Shown: one piece after another, positions 27,551 through 36,507 of the stretch | Position numbering within the stretch: position 1 is the stretch's first letter | How the letters are laid out: every line of letters starts with the position of its first letter | DNA from: Paenibacillus sp. | GTDB lineage: Bacteria > Bacillota > Bacilli > Paenibacillales > Paenibacillaceae | Assembly (NCBI GenBank): GCA_031254035.1 | Contig: JAIRVF010000106.1 | Coordinates: 57,184 to 121,183, forward strand | Length of the DNA stretch: 64,000 nt | Reading direction: 5' to 3' | Made by a program: the position numbers and the translations under genes | Notes under the pieces: model-generated | Database searches by the model: none | Seen by the model: only the letters and a program-made list of their open reading frames with translations | What the model was told of the DNA's origin: nothing

Positions 27551-28759
27551 TTATTGTAATTTTTGTAGCCGGTCCCATTGGCTAAGAATGTCAGTGACAC
27601 GCACACCAAAGTTCTCATCGATTACGACAACCTCGCCTTTTGCAATTAGCTTGTTGTTTACGAGTATGTCCACCGGCTCGCCGGCAAGCTTGTCCAGTTC
27701 GATAATGGAACCTTGGGACATTTCCAAGATATCCTTGATTTGCTTTTGGGTCCTTCCTAATTCTACGGTGACTTTAAGAGGAATGTCCATCAATAAGTTT
27801 AAATTATTTTGATCGACTGCCCCGAACGTGCCAGACTTCAGGTTTGAGAACTGCACAGGCTGGATATTCACGTTGCGATTAAGTTGATTCCCGTAATGTT
27901 GTGGCATGCCGTATTGCTGGTTCGGTTCATAGCCGGGCGTTGAGGTTGGCAGTCCCTGTCCTGGGACCCCGTATTGATTCGGAGCAGCCGGCTGCTGTAG
28001 TGTTGGTGCTGCTGCCGAATGTTCCGGAGCCTGAATGGCAGCGGCCGTCTCCTCGATAATTTGTTCAACCTGTTCTGTACCATTAATCAACATGTTCACC
28101 ATATCTTTAGCGAACTGAATCGGCAACAGCTGCATGATCGTCGAATCAATAAGATCCCCAATCGTCAGCCGGAACGAAATTTTAATCAAGATTTGATCTG
28201 CTGGCAGATTGTTGACACCTTCGCCGCTCGCCACATCCAAAATATCGATTCCCGGAGGAGATATATTCACAAAACGATTGAAAATCGTCGACATGGATGT
28301 TGCAGATGATCCCATCATCTGATTCATCGCTTCTTGAACGGCGCTGATATGTATGTCATTCAATTCTTCATCACCGGGTTTTCCTTCTCCACCCAGCATC
28401 AGATCGGCAATGACTTGCGCATCGCGGGTTTTAATCACAAGCGAATTGATGCCTTCGAATCCATCCACGTATACCACATGTACTGCGACATGAGGCTTAG
28501 GGAATTCGGTCCCTAAGTGTTCCCTTGAAATGGTGGACACCTTTGGCGTTGTAATTTCAACTTTCTTCCCCAGTAAGGTCGAAAGAGCCGTTGCAGCACT
28601 GCCAAATGTAATATTTCCAATTTCGCCCAGGGCATCTTGCTCCAGCGGAGTTAAATACTCATCAACCGTAGCACCGCCCGCGCTTACGGAATGTTCCGAT
28701 CCAGATTGTTTAAGCAGAGCATCAATTTCTTCTTGTGACAAGTACTCGTTATTCGTCAA
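27551..28759 (-). CDS. fliY: Flagellar switch phosphatase FliY
   Basis: Switch protein combining a CheC-like CheY-P phosphatase with a FliN-type C-terminal domain. N-terminal LSQEEIDALL binds CheY-P; phosphatase half-sites LGEIGNITFG and the later EAMNQMMG follow; a Pro/Gln/Gly/Tyr-rich linker (about 250-310) leads to the SpoA domain (IPLKVTVELGRTQKQIKDIL). I choose TTG at 28757-28759 (402 aa) with AAGGAG 9 nt upstream, overlapping fliM by 11 nt; an upstream TTG at 28783 is possible. Confidence 0.93.
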   Translation of the reverse strand: MTNNEYLSQEEIDALLKQSGSEHSVSAGGATVDEYLTPLEQDALGEIGNITFGSAATALSTLLGKKVEITTPKVSTISREHLGTEFPKPHVAVHVVYVDGFEGINSLVIKTRDAQVIADLMLGGEGKPGDEELNDIHISAVQEAMNQMMGSSATSMSTIFNRFVNISPPGIDILDVASGEGVNNLPADQILIKISFRLTIGDLIDSTIMQLLPIQFAKDMVNMLINGTEQVEQIIEETAAAIQAPEHSAAAPTLQQPAAPNQYGVPGQGLPTSTPGYEPNQQYGMPQHYGNQLNRNVNIQPVQFSNLKSGTFGAVDQNNLNLLMDIPLKVTVELGRTQKQIKDILEMSQGSIIELDKLAGEPVDILVNNKLIAKGEVVVIDENFGVRVTDILSQWDRLQKLQ

Positions 28760-29747
28760 ATTCCTCAACTCCTTCACTGACAATTTCGTCGATTTGGACA
28801 GCCACCCGGTCCTTGAGCGTTCCCGGACTACCTATGAATTTCAGGCGATCTCCCACCTTGATTGAGAGACCGGTTTCCACCGTTTTATTGAGGCTGATCA
28901 CATCTCCAACACTCAAGCCCAAAAATTCAGAAACGGAAATTTGGGATCCACCGAGTTCGGCAATAATGTTCAATTTAGCCTGGCTAATCCGGTGCTTCAG
29001 CGACTCAGCCTCTTCAGGCACACTGGATTTTTTCTCTGAAATAAACCATTGATGCGCAGACAGCTTCGACATGATCGGCTCAAGCACAACATGCGGTATA
29101 CAAAGATTGATCATCCCCGTCGTATCACCAATTTTTGTACTGAGCGATATCAATGCAATCGTTTCATTCGGGGAAACGATTTGCATGAACTGCGGGTTCG
29201 TTTCCATCGCTTCCATCCGAGGGGTGAAATCCAAAACGGTTTTCCAAGCCTCGGCAAGGCTATCGAAAGCGCGACTGAAAATGCGTTCCATAATGGTAGT
29301 CTCAATTTCCGTGAGCGTATTGATTTTTGTAGGTGCATTGCCCACACCGCCCAACAGACGATCCAACATTGCATACGCGACGTTAGGGTGGACTTCAAGC
29401 ACCATTCTTCCTTTTAAAGGCTCAGCTTCGAAAATGTTCAAAATCGTCATTTTAGGAATCGAGCGGATAAATTCGTCATACGGAAGCTGTTCCACCTGAA
29501 CTACGCTGATTTGCACAAAAGTCCGCAGCTGTGCCGAGAAATATGTTGTCAAATATCGAGCAAAGTTTTCGTGGATACGCGTCAAGCTGCGGATATGATC
29601 CTTGGAGAAACGGACTGCCCGTTTAAAGTCATAGGAACGGACCTTCTTCTGGGTATCCTCTTTTTTCAGTTCCTCCGCATCCATCTCGCCGGACGAAATC
29701 GCGGCAAGAAGGGCATCGATCTCATTTTGTGATAATACATCAACCAA
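28749..29747 (-). CDS. fliM: Flagellar motor switch protein FliM
   Basis: 332 aa. LSQNEIDALLAAI at residues 5-17 is the CheY-P docking peptide. The middle domain is CheC-like, and the C-terminus is a SpoA domain (LGGSQISVSEFLGLSVGDVI). The start is TTG (29745-29747) with AAGGGGGTGAG upstream; a nearby ATG is out of frame. Confidence 0.96.
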   Translation of the reverse strand: MVDVLSQNEIDALLAAISSGEMDAEELKKEDTQKKVRSYDFKRAVRFSKDHIRSLTRIHENFARYLTTYFSAQLRTFVQISVVQVEQLPYDEFIRSIPKMTILNIFEAEPLKGRMVLEVHPNVAYAMLDRLLGGVGNAPTKINTLTEIETTIMERIFSRAFDSLAEAWKTVLDFTPRMEAMETNPQFMQIVSPNETIALISLSTKIGDTTGMINLCIPHVVLEPIMSKLSAHQWFISEKKSSVPEEAESLKHRISQAKLNIIAELGGSQISVSEFLGLSVGDVISLNKTVETGLSIKVGDRLKFIGSPGTLKDRVAVQIDEIVSEGVEEFDE

Positions 29748-29805
29748 TCATCTCACCCCCTTAAAGGATTGTCTTATAATCTCTTAGGATTTTGTTGAAT
29801 TTTTC

Positions 29806-30258
29806 TTAGAGCGGTGTCACAACAAAATTCGTTATTTCGATTTGGTTCAATTGCCCATCAGTCAGAGTCTTATTGATCAGATTGATCAATTTTGCGCTTA
29901 ATTGATCTTTGCCATTTGAACCTTTAAGATCATCCGGCTTGGTGTCGGCAAGCGTTTTAATAATAATCGGCTTGATTCTGAACTCTTTAATCTTGTCGAA
30001 TTGTTCTTTGGATTTCTTATCGTTCAATTGGAACGCAAAACTCATCAATACGATATAATCCTGATCTGCAAGATTGGTCTTGATATCCGTAATTTCAGAT
30101 GTCATTTTCACAAGTTCATCCGCTGAGAATTTTTTACCCGCGATCGCCTGGCCGGCAGTATTCCCTTTCTCAAAATGGGACGAGAGCAGGACTACAGCAA
30201 GCACGATCAGTGTAATTGCCAGAAGTATAGTTATCAGCCAAGGCAGCATTTTCTTCAT
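29806..30258 (-). CDS. fliL: Flagellar basal body-associated protein FliL
   Basis: 150-aa single-pass membrane protein (helix at about residues 7-27) that surrounds the stator and supports torque. The stomatin-like periplasmic domain is weakly conserved, and assignment is helped by position between swrD and fliM. The ATG overlaps the swrD stop by one base (TGATG). Confidence 0.88.
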   Translation of the reverse strand: MKKMLPWLITILLAITLIVLAVVLLSSHFEKGNTAGQAIAGKKFSADELVKMTSEITDIKTNLADQDYIVLMSFAFQLNDKKSKEQFDKIKEFRIKPIIIKTLADTKPDDLKGSNGKDQLSAKLINLINKTLTDGQLNQIEITNFVVTPL

Positions 30259-30479
30259 CAGTTTTCCTCCATTTGTTGCACTTTTAATGTGGCATTGTGA
30301 ACGCCGATTTCCTGATTGTATTTCTTCACCAAGGCGATGACCTCAACTGCCTTCTCCAAAACAATCATGCGTTTGCCCGTGACCAGTGTAATATACGTGT
30401 CTGGCGTTTCTTCCACTGTTTCGATAAGCAGAGCGTTCAGCCATAGTGATGAGCCGTTTAATCGGGTAACAGAAATCAT
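30258..30479 (-). CDS. swrD: FlbD family swarming protein SwrD
   Basis: 73 aa. MISVTRLNGSSLWLNALLIE and TGKRMIVLEKAVEVI are the FlbD signature. In B. subtilis SwrD raises flagellar power for swarming. The ATG at 30477-30479 has AGGAGGT 5 nt upstream; a longer frame upstream would read through a GC-rich hairpin. Its stop overlaps the fliL start. Confidence 0.92.
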   Translation of the reverse strand: MISVTRLNGSSLWLNALLIETVEETPDTYITLVTGKRMIVLEKAVEVIALVKKYNQEIGVHNATLKVQQMEEN

Positions 30480-30501
30480 AGCAGACCTCCTATGGAAATT
30501 C

Positions 30502-30523
30502 GGGAGGGGTGGGTCCCCCTCCC
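30502..30523 (-). other. GC-rich intercistronic hairpin between flgG and swrD
   Basis: GGGAGGGG (30502-30509) pairs with CCCCTCCC (30516-30523) around a short loop. No T-run follows, so it is more likely an mRNA stability or partial termination element than a full terminator. Confidence 0.5.
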
Positions 30524-30534
30524 ACTTCAATCAA

Positions 30535-31353
30535 TTACCGTTTCAGATTTACGACCTCTTGAAGTACTTCGTCAGAGGTTGTGATAATACGCGAGTTAGC
30601 CTGGAATCCACGCTGGGCGACGATCATTTCCGTAAATTCGTTGGTCAGATCGACGTTGGACATTTCAAGCTGACCTGCAATGATTGCGCCGGTGCCTTCT
30701 GCTTCATTGTTAGCTGTAGTCACTACAAGATCGCCATCCGGATTCGCATTGACGGTCATGCGGTACAGGTTTCCTCCGATTTTCTCAAGACCTTCCGGAT
30801 TGATCACCTTCGCCACTCCAAGTTGTGAACCAGAGTCTGTTGTTCCATCTTTTAGCTTTTGTATAATCCTTCCATCCTGAGCAATGGAGAAAGTAACGAC
30901 TTGATCACTAAGTTGGATAGGTGCTTTGTCAGCGCCACAAACAAACAGTCCATCTGATGTAACCAGATTTCTGTCTGCGTCAATATGAAAATCTCCAGCC
31001 CGAGTCAAAAATGGCTCTTCCTGATCACCACTCAGCTTGACAAGAAAGAAACCATCTCCATCTATCCGAAGATCTGTTGGTTGATTTGTTGTCATAGCGC
31101 TGCCGCCAAGATGGACAGTATCGATCGAACCGACTGTTACGCCCAAGCCGATTTGCTTAGAGTTAACGCCGCCTTGGTCGGTGCCATCAGGCGCAGTAAC
31201 ACCTGAAACAGTCTGGCTTATGATATCCTTAAACATCACCCGGCTGGATTTGAAGCCGACCGTATTTACGTTTGCGATGTTGTTGCCGATGACATCAAGC
31301 TTGGTTTGGAAACCGCGCATGCCTGAAACGCCAGAATACATCGATCTCATCAT
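30535..31353 (-). CDS. flgG: Flagellar hook-basal body protein (FlgG/FlgE)
   Basis: 272-aa rod/hook family protein. The N-terminal motif SGMRGFQTKLDVIGNNIANVN and the C-terminal helix MIVAQRGFQANSRIITTSDEV are the two coiled-coil ends shared by axial proteins. In B. subtilis the gene at this place, between flgD and swrD, encodes the hook protein FlgE (264 aa), so hook function is likely although many annotations call it FlgG. It contains one Cys (GLFVCGADK, about residue 140), unusual for an exported axial protein. Confidence 0.9.
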   Translation of the reverse strand: MMRSMYSGVSGMRGFQTKLDVIGNNIANVNTVGFKSSRVMFKDIISQTVSGVTAPDGTDQGGVNSKQIGLGVTVGSIDTVHLGGSAMTTNQPTDLRIDGDGFFLVKLSGDQEEPFLTRAGDFHIDADRNLVTSDGLFVCGADKAPIQLSDQVVTFSIAQDGRIIQKLKDGTTDSGSQLGVAKVINPEGLEKIGGNLYRMTVNANPDGDLVVTTANNEAEGTGAIIAGQLEMSNVDLTNEFTEMIVAQRGFQANSRIITTSDEVLQEVVNLKR

Positions 31354-31377
31354 AGTATTTTTTTCCTCCCTTAATAT

Positions 31378-31434
31378 GGATGGACCGCATCTGTCGATCA
31401 GCGGTCCACTGGCTATCCTGTCGGGCCAGCCAGG
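31378..31434 (-). other. Two consecutive hairpins between the TIGR02530 gene and flgG
   Basis: TGGACCGC/GCGGTCCA (31381-31408) and CTGGCT/AGCCAG (31409-31433) form adjacent stems in the 81-nt gap just upstream of the hook gene. There is no T-run. They may stabilise or set the level of the hook-gene transcript. Confidence 0.45.
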
Positions 31435-31818
31435 TCAAGATATGACAACCGCACTATCGATTTGAGTAAACACATTATCCTTCATTGAGCTTCCGTCCAT
31501 CGCCGTAACAACGGTCCGGTTCGCCACATTTACAATTAAGGCCATATCCTTCATTAGGATCAGCGATTCCTTGCTTCCTTTTGCAGCTGCTTTATCAACT
31601 GCGTTTTGAATTCGGGCCAACTGCTCTCCCTTAAGCTCAATCCCTCTTTGTTCCAGACGTTTTGTCGCATGATTGCTGAATTTCAGCAGTTCATCCTGGA
31701 AAATCTGGTTAAATGAGGTTGGTGATGCTTCATGCTGCGAACTCCTCTGGGCTGCATTCTGTGCCGTAGGATAAATCTTGGAAGGATACAGCTGCCCGAT
31801 GGTTAAGCGTTCGCTCAT
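31435..31818 (-). CDS. Flagellar operon protein, TIGR02530-like
   Basis: 127 aa. The stretch SNHATKRLEQRGIEL, followed by RIQNAVDKAAAKGSKESL, matches what I know of the TIGR02530 flagellar operon family, found between flgD and the hook gene in Gram-positive bacteria. The exact role is unknown. The ATG overlaps the flgD stop (ATGA). Confidence 0.82.
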   Translation of the reverse strand: MSERLTIGQLYPSKIYPTAQNAAQRSSQHEASPTSFNQIFQDELLKFSNHATKRLEQRGIELKGEQLARIQNAVDKAAAKGSKESLILMKDMALIVNVANRTVVTAMDGSSMKDNVFTQIDSAVVIS

Positions 31819-32378
31819 ATTGTTCCACCGCTTCCAGGAGTATTTGTGTCCTGTGGGTTTACAGTTGGATCAGGGTTTGGAATCGGGTCCGCATTTTGAC
31901 CAGCCTCAGGTCCCACTTGATCCGCAGGCGGGGTTGCGCCTTCCTTTGCAGCTTCCTTAATTTCGATAATTTTATTCAAAGGAATAGCATATTCGCCAAC
32001 CGCAGCATACTGAACGCCGTCTTTAACGATAATCGAGCTTACGATACCAGATTCAAGTGCACTGCTACCATCGTCGCTATCATTGATCCAACTGATCTCC
32101 TTGCCGATCAACCCCGAAACACTCCCAAGAGATTGACTCATCGCAGTTAATTGTTTAGAAATATTCATCAGCTGTTCAACAGAGGAAAACTGAGCCATCT
32201 GAGCGATGAATTCTTTATCTTCCATTGGCTGCATCGGATCCTGGTTTTGCAGTTGCTTAATCAGAATACTCAGAAATTGGTCCTTGCCCATCGTCTGTGT
32301 TTTGGTACTAGCTCTAGCAACGTTCGAAGCCGAGTAGTTGGGCCAAATATTCGCTGTGGAAAGATTCTCCGAAGCCAT
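31815..32378 (-). CDS. flgD: Flagellar hook cap protein FlgD
   Basis: 187 aa. GKDQFLSILIKQLQNQDPMQ at residues 31-50 is the conserved N-terminal export and capping region; EFIAQMAQFSSVEQL follows. The C-terminus ends in a Pro/Asp/Asn-rich tail of about 40 residues. It caps the growing hook. It overlaps the next gene by 4 nt. Confidence 0.93.
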   Translation of the reverse strand: MASENLSTANIWPNYSASNVARASTKTQTMGKDQFLSILIKQLQNQDPMQPMEDKEFIAQMAQFSSVEQLMNISKQLTAMSQSLGSVSGLIGKEISWINDSDDGSSALESGIVSSIIVKDGVQYAAVGEYAIPLNKIIEIKEAAKEGATPPADQVGPEAGQNADPIPNPDPTVNPQDTNTPGSGGTI

Positions 32379-32395
32379 TTTCTTTCACCTCCTGC

Positions 32396-33721
32396 TTAGG
32401 CTTGTGCCGTAAATGTAGTTCCTTCGTTAGCATGCTCTTGCTCAGCTAGCCATTCGTTCAGTTCTTCTCCCATTTCAGCGACCTTCATCGCATCATCGGT
32501 AGGAACGTCTTTTTCCTTGGAGCGGCGGTTCGACTGTTGTTGTCCTGCCCCTGGTTGACGACCGTCTTGATACATATGCGATTGCAACGACTGATTTTGG
32601 GTGACAACAAGCTTTTCAACCTGGACACCCTGCGTTTGCAATGAGGAACGAAGCTGGCTCATTTGCTGTTCCAGCAAATCCTTCGTTACGGCATGCTCGG
32701 TCGTAAACTGCGCGACAAGTTGTCCATTTTGCATCGTAAGCTTGATATCCACCTGGCCCAAACGTTCCGGATAGAGCGTAATTCTGGCCTCTGAGATTCC
32801 TTGCTGCTTAACAAACTCCATCTTATTCACGACAAAGCCGCTCATTTCCTGAGAAAACTTTTCGACAGGTACTGGAGCCGTTTTAACCGAAGCGTTTATG
32901 CCTTCTCTCAAAACCAACTGTCCTGCTGTAATTGTATTCTGCGTACCGAAAACGTCATTTACATTATTCGGCTTGTTTACGAACGACTCTTGCTCATCGC
33001 TTGTATTCTGGGTTTGCCGAGTCATATCCTGAACCCCGTTCAAGCCTTTACCTTCGCTGCCTGTCAGGGAAGCCGCTGGAGCTGCCTGAATCGGCTGGGA
33101 AACTTCACTTGTTGGCTTGGGCTGTACCGGAAGCACGTCACCCAGAATGTCCTGAAATGACTGCAGCAGCCGGATAGCTTGAGTTTGGTCTTGGCTGTTG
33201 CCTTTTGACTCCTTCAGCATGGAAGCCAGCTGCGCCAAGCCATCCTGAACGACAAAACGAATCGAAGCCGGGTTTTCGGATAGAGGCCCTGTCAAGGCGT
33301 TTTCATTATTGCTACTAGCCCCATCGTCAGCCGTGTTAACTTGGTTTAGAAGATTTTGAATTTGGCCAAGCCAGCTTTGAAGTGCTGCGAGCAGTTGTGG
33401 ATCAGCCGCAACTGCATCATCCAGCTTATCTGCGTCGCCCAGCAGATCTTGCAACAGATCCTGAACGTTTTGTCCAGTAATGTTTGCATCATCACCAGCC
33501 GCGTCGACGTTGGCCAGTTTCATCAAACCTTCAAGCAGCAGGCCTGCACCGATGTTTGCTGTGACTTCTTCCTGCGTACTTTCTCCAGACAACATTTGCG
33601 ACAGCGATTGATTAAACGCTCCTGCAGAGGCGCCTGTTCCAGCCAGAGCTTTGCCGCCTACTGCGGATGTTTTGCCGCTTGCCGCGCTCCCATTTGCGAT
33701 ATTTTGAAACACGAGACTCAT
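32396..33721 (-). CDS. fliK: Flagellar hook-length control protein FliK
   Basis: 441 aa. A Gln/Asn/Ala-rich N-terminal part leads to a compact C-terminal domain (about 310-395): EARITLYPERLGQVDIKLTM and VEKLVV, the Flg_hook domain that contacts FlhB. It measures hook length and triggers the substrate switch. A second FliK-like protein lies at 56086-58032. Confidence 0.9.
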   Translation of the reverse strand: MSLVFQNIANGSAASGKTSAVGGKALAGTGASAGAFNQSLSQMLSGESTQEEVTANIGAGLLLEGLMKLANVDAAGDDANITGQNVQDLLQDLLGDADKLDDAVAADPQLLAALQSWLGQIQNLLNQVNTADDGASSNNENALTGPLSENPASIRFVVQDGLAQLASMLKESKGNSQDQTQAIRLLQSFQDILGDVLPVQPKPTSEVSQPIQAAPAASLTGSEGKGLNGVQDMTRQTQNTSDEQESFVNKPNNVNDVFGTQNTITAGQLVLREGINASVKTAPVPVEKFSQEMSGFVVNKMEFVKQQGISEARITLYPERLGQVDIKLTMQNGQLVAQFTTEHAVTKDLLEQQMSQLRSSLQTQGVQVEKLVVTQNQSLQSHMYQDGRQPGAGQQQSNRRSKEKDVPTDDAMKVAEMGEELNEWLAEQEHANEGTTFTAQA

Positions 33722-33761
33722 ATTTTTTCACCTCCTTTCATTCGAAAATCGGCTATAAATA

Positions 33762-34688
33762 CTATTTACTCATCAACTTGTTCAAAATGACGGCTGTGGT
33801 TGTCGCATCCTGAGTGTTCATCGCGTCAAGGATTCCGGATCTCGTCGAATCGCTTACGGCATTCAGAATCGTCAGCACCTTACCAGGAGATATTTTATTT
33901 GTTGACAGCAGCAGTTCAGCCGCGCTTTTCGGCGGCATACTTGCGAACGTTTGGCTGAGCTGCGATTTGTCCAATCCGGATGATGCACCGTTCTTCTCGT
34001 TTGCCGCATCCTTTTGAATTCTCGACTGTAAAGCCGCTACGGCCAAATCGTTCGAGGAAACGGCATCCTTCAGCTTCATGGTCACGTCCGCTGCAATCTT
34101 CGGGTCCATCTTCGCCAAAATCGCCGTTCGGCTGTCGTTTTTCATGGAGCTCAGCAGTTGCACCATTTCTTCCGTCGTCATGCTCTGCATGATAGGCGCC
34201 GCCTTACTTGGGCTCATGCCGGCATACATTTTAGCCAAATCCTTGACCTGCTTTTCATAAGGATCTATATTGGCCGAGTCCGCGTTAGCTCCCTCCGCCG
34301 ATTTCTGAACAGAGTCGAGCTGGTCTTGCATGTCACGGAGCTTCTTATCTTGTTCGTCTTTTTCTTGCTTGGTTTTCAGCAGATCCTGATCCTTGGCATC
34401 CAATTTGTTTTTCAACTCATCGATGGTTGCCTTTGCGCTCTTAACCTGATCCTTGGCATCTTCAAGTTTGGTTTTTCCGGGATCCTTCGTAGGAGCAGGA
34501 ACCAAGTTTTTGACAATTGGTATTTTCTGAGCAAAACCCAGCGCATCGTTTCGGATATTTACATTAAAAAGGGTCAGGAGCACTCCGATCAGTACGATCG
34601 TGAAAATGATCGGAATCATAATAAACAGAAACCTCTCAAATCCCCCTGCAGACTCCTGATCTACTATCTCAAAATCTTTATTTGCCAC
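33762..34688 (-). CDS. ylxF: YlxF/MotE-like flagellar protein
   Basis: 308 aa. A membrane helix (about residues 20-42) is followed by a coiled coil (about 70-125) and two MgtE-N-like repeats: YAGMSPSKAAPIMQSMTTEE, then FASMPPKSAAELLLSTN. This plan fits the MotE family and B. subtilis YlxF. GTG at 34686-34688 is preferred because GGTGGA lies at proper spacing; the TTG two codons upstream is too close to it. It lies between fliJ and fliK. Confidence 0.82.
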   Translation of the reverse strand: MANKDFEIVDQESAGGFERFLFIMIPIIFTIVLIGVLLTLFNVNIRNDALGFAQKIPIVKNLVPAPTKDPGKTKLEDAKDQVKSAKATIDELKNKLDAKDQDLLKTKQEKDEQDKKLRDMQDQLDSVQKSAEGANADSANIDPYEKQVKDLAKMYAGMSPSKAAPIMQSMTTEEMVQLLSSMKNDSRTAILAKMDPKIAADVTMKLKDAVSSNDLAVAALQSRIQKDAANEKNGASSGLDKSQLSQTFASMPPKSAAELLLSTNKISPGKVLTILNAVSDSTRSGILDAMNTQDATTTAVILNKLMSK

Positions 34689-34734
34689 TAACAATCCACC
34701 CCCGAGGCAACAGCTTGGTTTTCATCCGGTTCTT

Positions 34735-35178
34735 TTATTTCGCCCTCATGGCGAACCTTACTGTTGCCATTTCATCCAGTTCATTCTGTTCCCTCAGGAG
34801 CATGCTTTGCTGGAAGGAACTTTCCGCTTTATCCCTTGCTTTAAGCCAGACCTTCTCGTCCAGCATTTTATGGGACAGTTGCGTTTTTTTCGTTTGCACA
34901 TTGACATCGGCTTGCCTTACATCGGAATGTTTTCTCTCGATGCACTGCTCCAGATGCTCGACATACATTTGAAACTCCCGAATTTTCGAAACCGGCGCTC
35001 TCTGTTCTGCAGCCTTCTGCAGTTGGTTCGCCATCCACTCCCTGTTTTCAAGCAATTCTCCGAGAGTTTTTTTCTCTTCCTGCAATCTGCCGATTGCACT
35101 GGATAGCATCCATTCAGCTTGTGTTTTCTCATTACTTTTCAAATCCACGATTTTCTGGAATGCATACTGAAATCTCAT
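34735..35178 (-). CDS. fliJ: Flagellar export chaperone FliJ
   Basis: 147-aa coiled-coil protein that works with the FliI ATPase and FlhA. It begins MRFQYAFQKIVDLKSNEKTQ, the usual FliJ N-terminus, and is helical throughout. It starts 9 nt after the fliI stop. Confidence 0.9.
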   Translation of the reverse strand: MRFQYAFQKIVDLKSNEKTQAEWMLSSAIGRLQEEKKTLGELLENREWMANQLQKAAEQRAPVSKIREFQMYVEHLEQCIERKHSDVRQADVNVQTKKTQLSHKMLDEKVWLKARDKAESSFQQSMLLREQNELDEMATVRFAMRAK

Positions 35179-35187
35179 GCCCTTAGG

Positions 35188-36507
35188 TCATCTCCTTGAA
35201 AATTCGGAAATCAAACGTTCCTGCACCTGTGCAAGTGTCACCTTTTCATCCACTCTTTGTTTGGTGAACTCCCAGATATCCTGGATGTAATCGATCGACT
35301 CGTCAATTTGCTCATTGGAACCCTTCTGATAGGCCCCGATGTTGATTAAATCTTCTGAGTCCTTATAAACCGCCATTAGACGTTTCAAATTATCGGCTGC
35401 TTCAATCTGCTCCTGAGGTGCAATATCCTTCATCACCCGGCTGATACTCGCGAGAACATCGATTGCCGGGAAATGCCCTTTATTGGCAATGTTGCGGTCA
35501 AGAACGATATGTCCGTCCAAAATCCCGCGCACCGCGTCGGCAATCGGTTCATTCATGTCATCGCCATCTACCAACACGGTATAAAATGCAGTGATCGAAC
35601 CGCTTGGTCCAGTTCCCGCGCGTTCCAACAGCTTCGGCAAACTGGCAAAGACAGAAGGAGTATACCCCCTCATTGCAGGAGGTTCGCCTACGGCCAGGCC
35701 GACTTCGCGCTGTGCCATGGCGTAACGGGTAACTGAATCCATCATCAGCATGACGTTCATTCCCCGGTCGCGGAAGTATTCAGCGATGGACGTGGCAATG
35801 AGCGCCCCTTTGATTCTTACTAGAGCAGGCTGATCCGATGTTGCAACGACAACCACCGAGCGCTTCAGCCCCTCCGGACCAAGATCCCTCTCGATGAAAT
35901 CCAATACTTCCCGGCCCCGTTCACCGATCAAGGCAATTACATTGACGTCCGCCGATGTATTCCGGGCGATCATACCCATCAGCGTACTTTTACCAACGCC
36001 AGAACCTGCAAATATACCGACCCTTTGACCTTTGCCTATGGTGAGCAGCCCGTCGATAGCCCTCACTCCGATACTGATCGGCTCCTTCACTCTCGGCCGT
36101 TTCAACGGATTAGATGGCTCATTGTATGTAGAGCTGTAGGGCATCCGCGTCGGAATCAGCGAACCGTCAAGCGGTTGGCCAAGCCCATCGAGCACTTTCC
36201 CAAGCAGCTCAGAACCGACCTGAACACTAAGCGGTTTGCCGGTTCCCACCACATCGCAGCCCGGGCCAATGGAATGCAGCTCGCCAAGCGGCATCAGCAG
36301 TACCTTATTGTCCCTGAAACCGACAACCTCGGCTTGCAAAGGCTTTGCGCTTTTTGAAGGATAGATATAGCAGACATCCCCCACGCTTGCGTCCGGCCCT
36401 TCGGATTCTACCATCAGTCCGATAACTTGGGTTACTTTGCCGTTGACTCGTACTGGATCCACATTCCGCAGGTGCTCCATGTATCGTTCGCTGTTAAGCA
36501 TCTTCAT
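35188..36507 (-). CDS. fliI: Flagellum-specific ATPase FliI
   Basis: F1-beta-like ATPase of the export apparatus. Walker A is AGSGVGKST (about residue 165); GERGREVLDFIE and VMLMMDSVTRYAMAQRE (Walker B region) follow. I start at ATG 36505-36507 (439 aa), which overlaps fliH by 14 nt and has GGGG 8 nt upstream. An ATG two codons later is equally usable. The longer upstream frame has no support. Confidence 0.96.
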   Translation of the reverse strand: MKMLNSERYMEHLRNVDPVRVNGKVTQVIGLMVESEGPDASVGDVCYIYPSKSAKPLQAEVVGFRDNKVLLMPLGELHSIGPGCDVVGTGKPLSVQVGSELLGKVLDGLGQPLDGSLIPTRMPYSSTYNEPSNPLKRPRVKEPISIGVRAIDGLLTIGKGQRVGIFAGSGVGKSTLMGMIARNTSADVNVIALIGERGREVLDFIERDLGPEGLKRSVVVVATSDQPALVRIKGALIATSIAEYFRDRGMNVMLMMDSVTRYAMAQREVGLAVGEPPAMRGYTPSVFASLPKLLERAGTGPSGSITAFYTVLVDGDDMNEPIADAVRGILDGHIVLDRNIANKGHFPAIDVLASISRVMKDIAPQEQIEAADNLKRLMAVYKDSEDLINIGAYQKGSNEQIDESIDYIQDIWEFTKQRVDEKVTLAQVQERLISEFSRR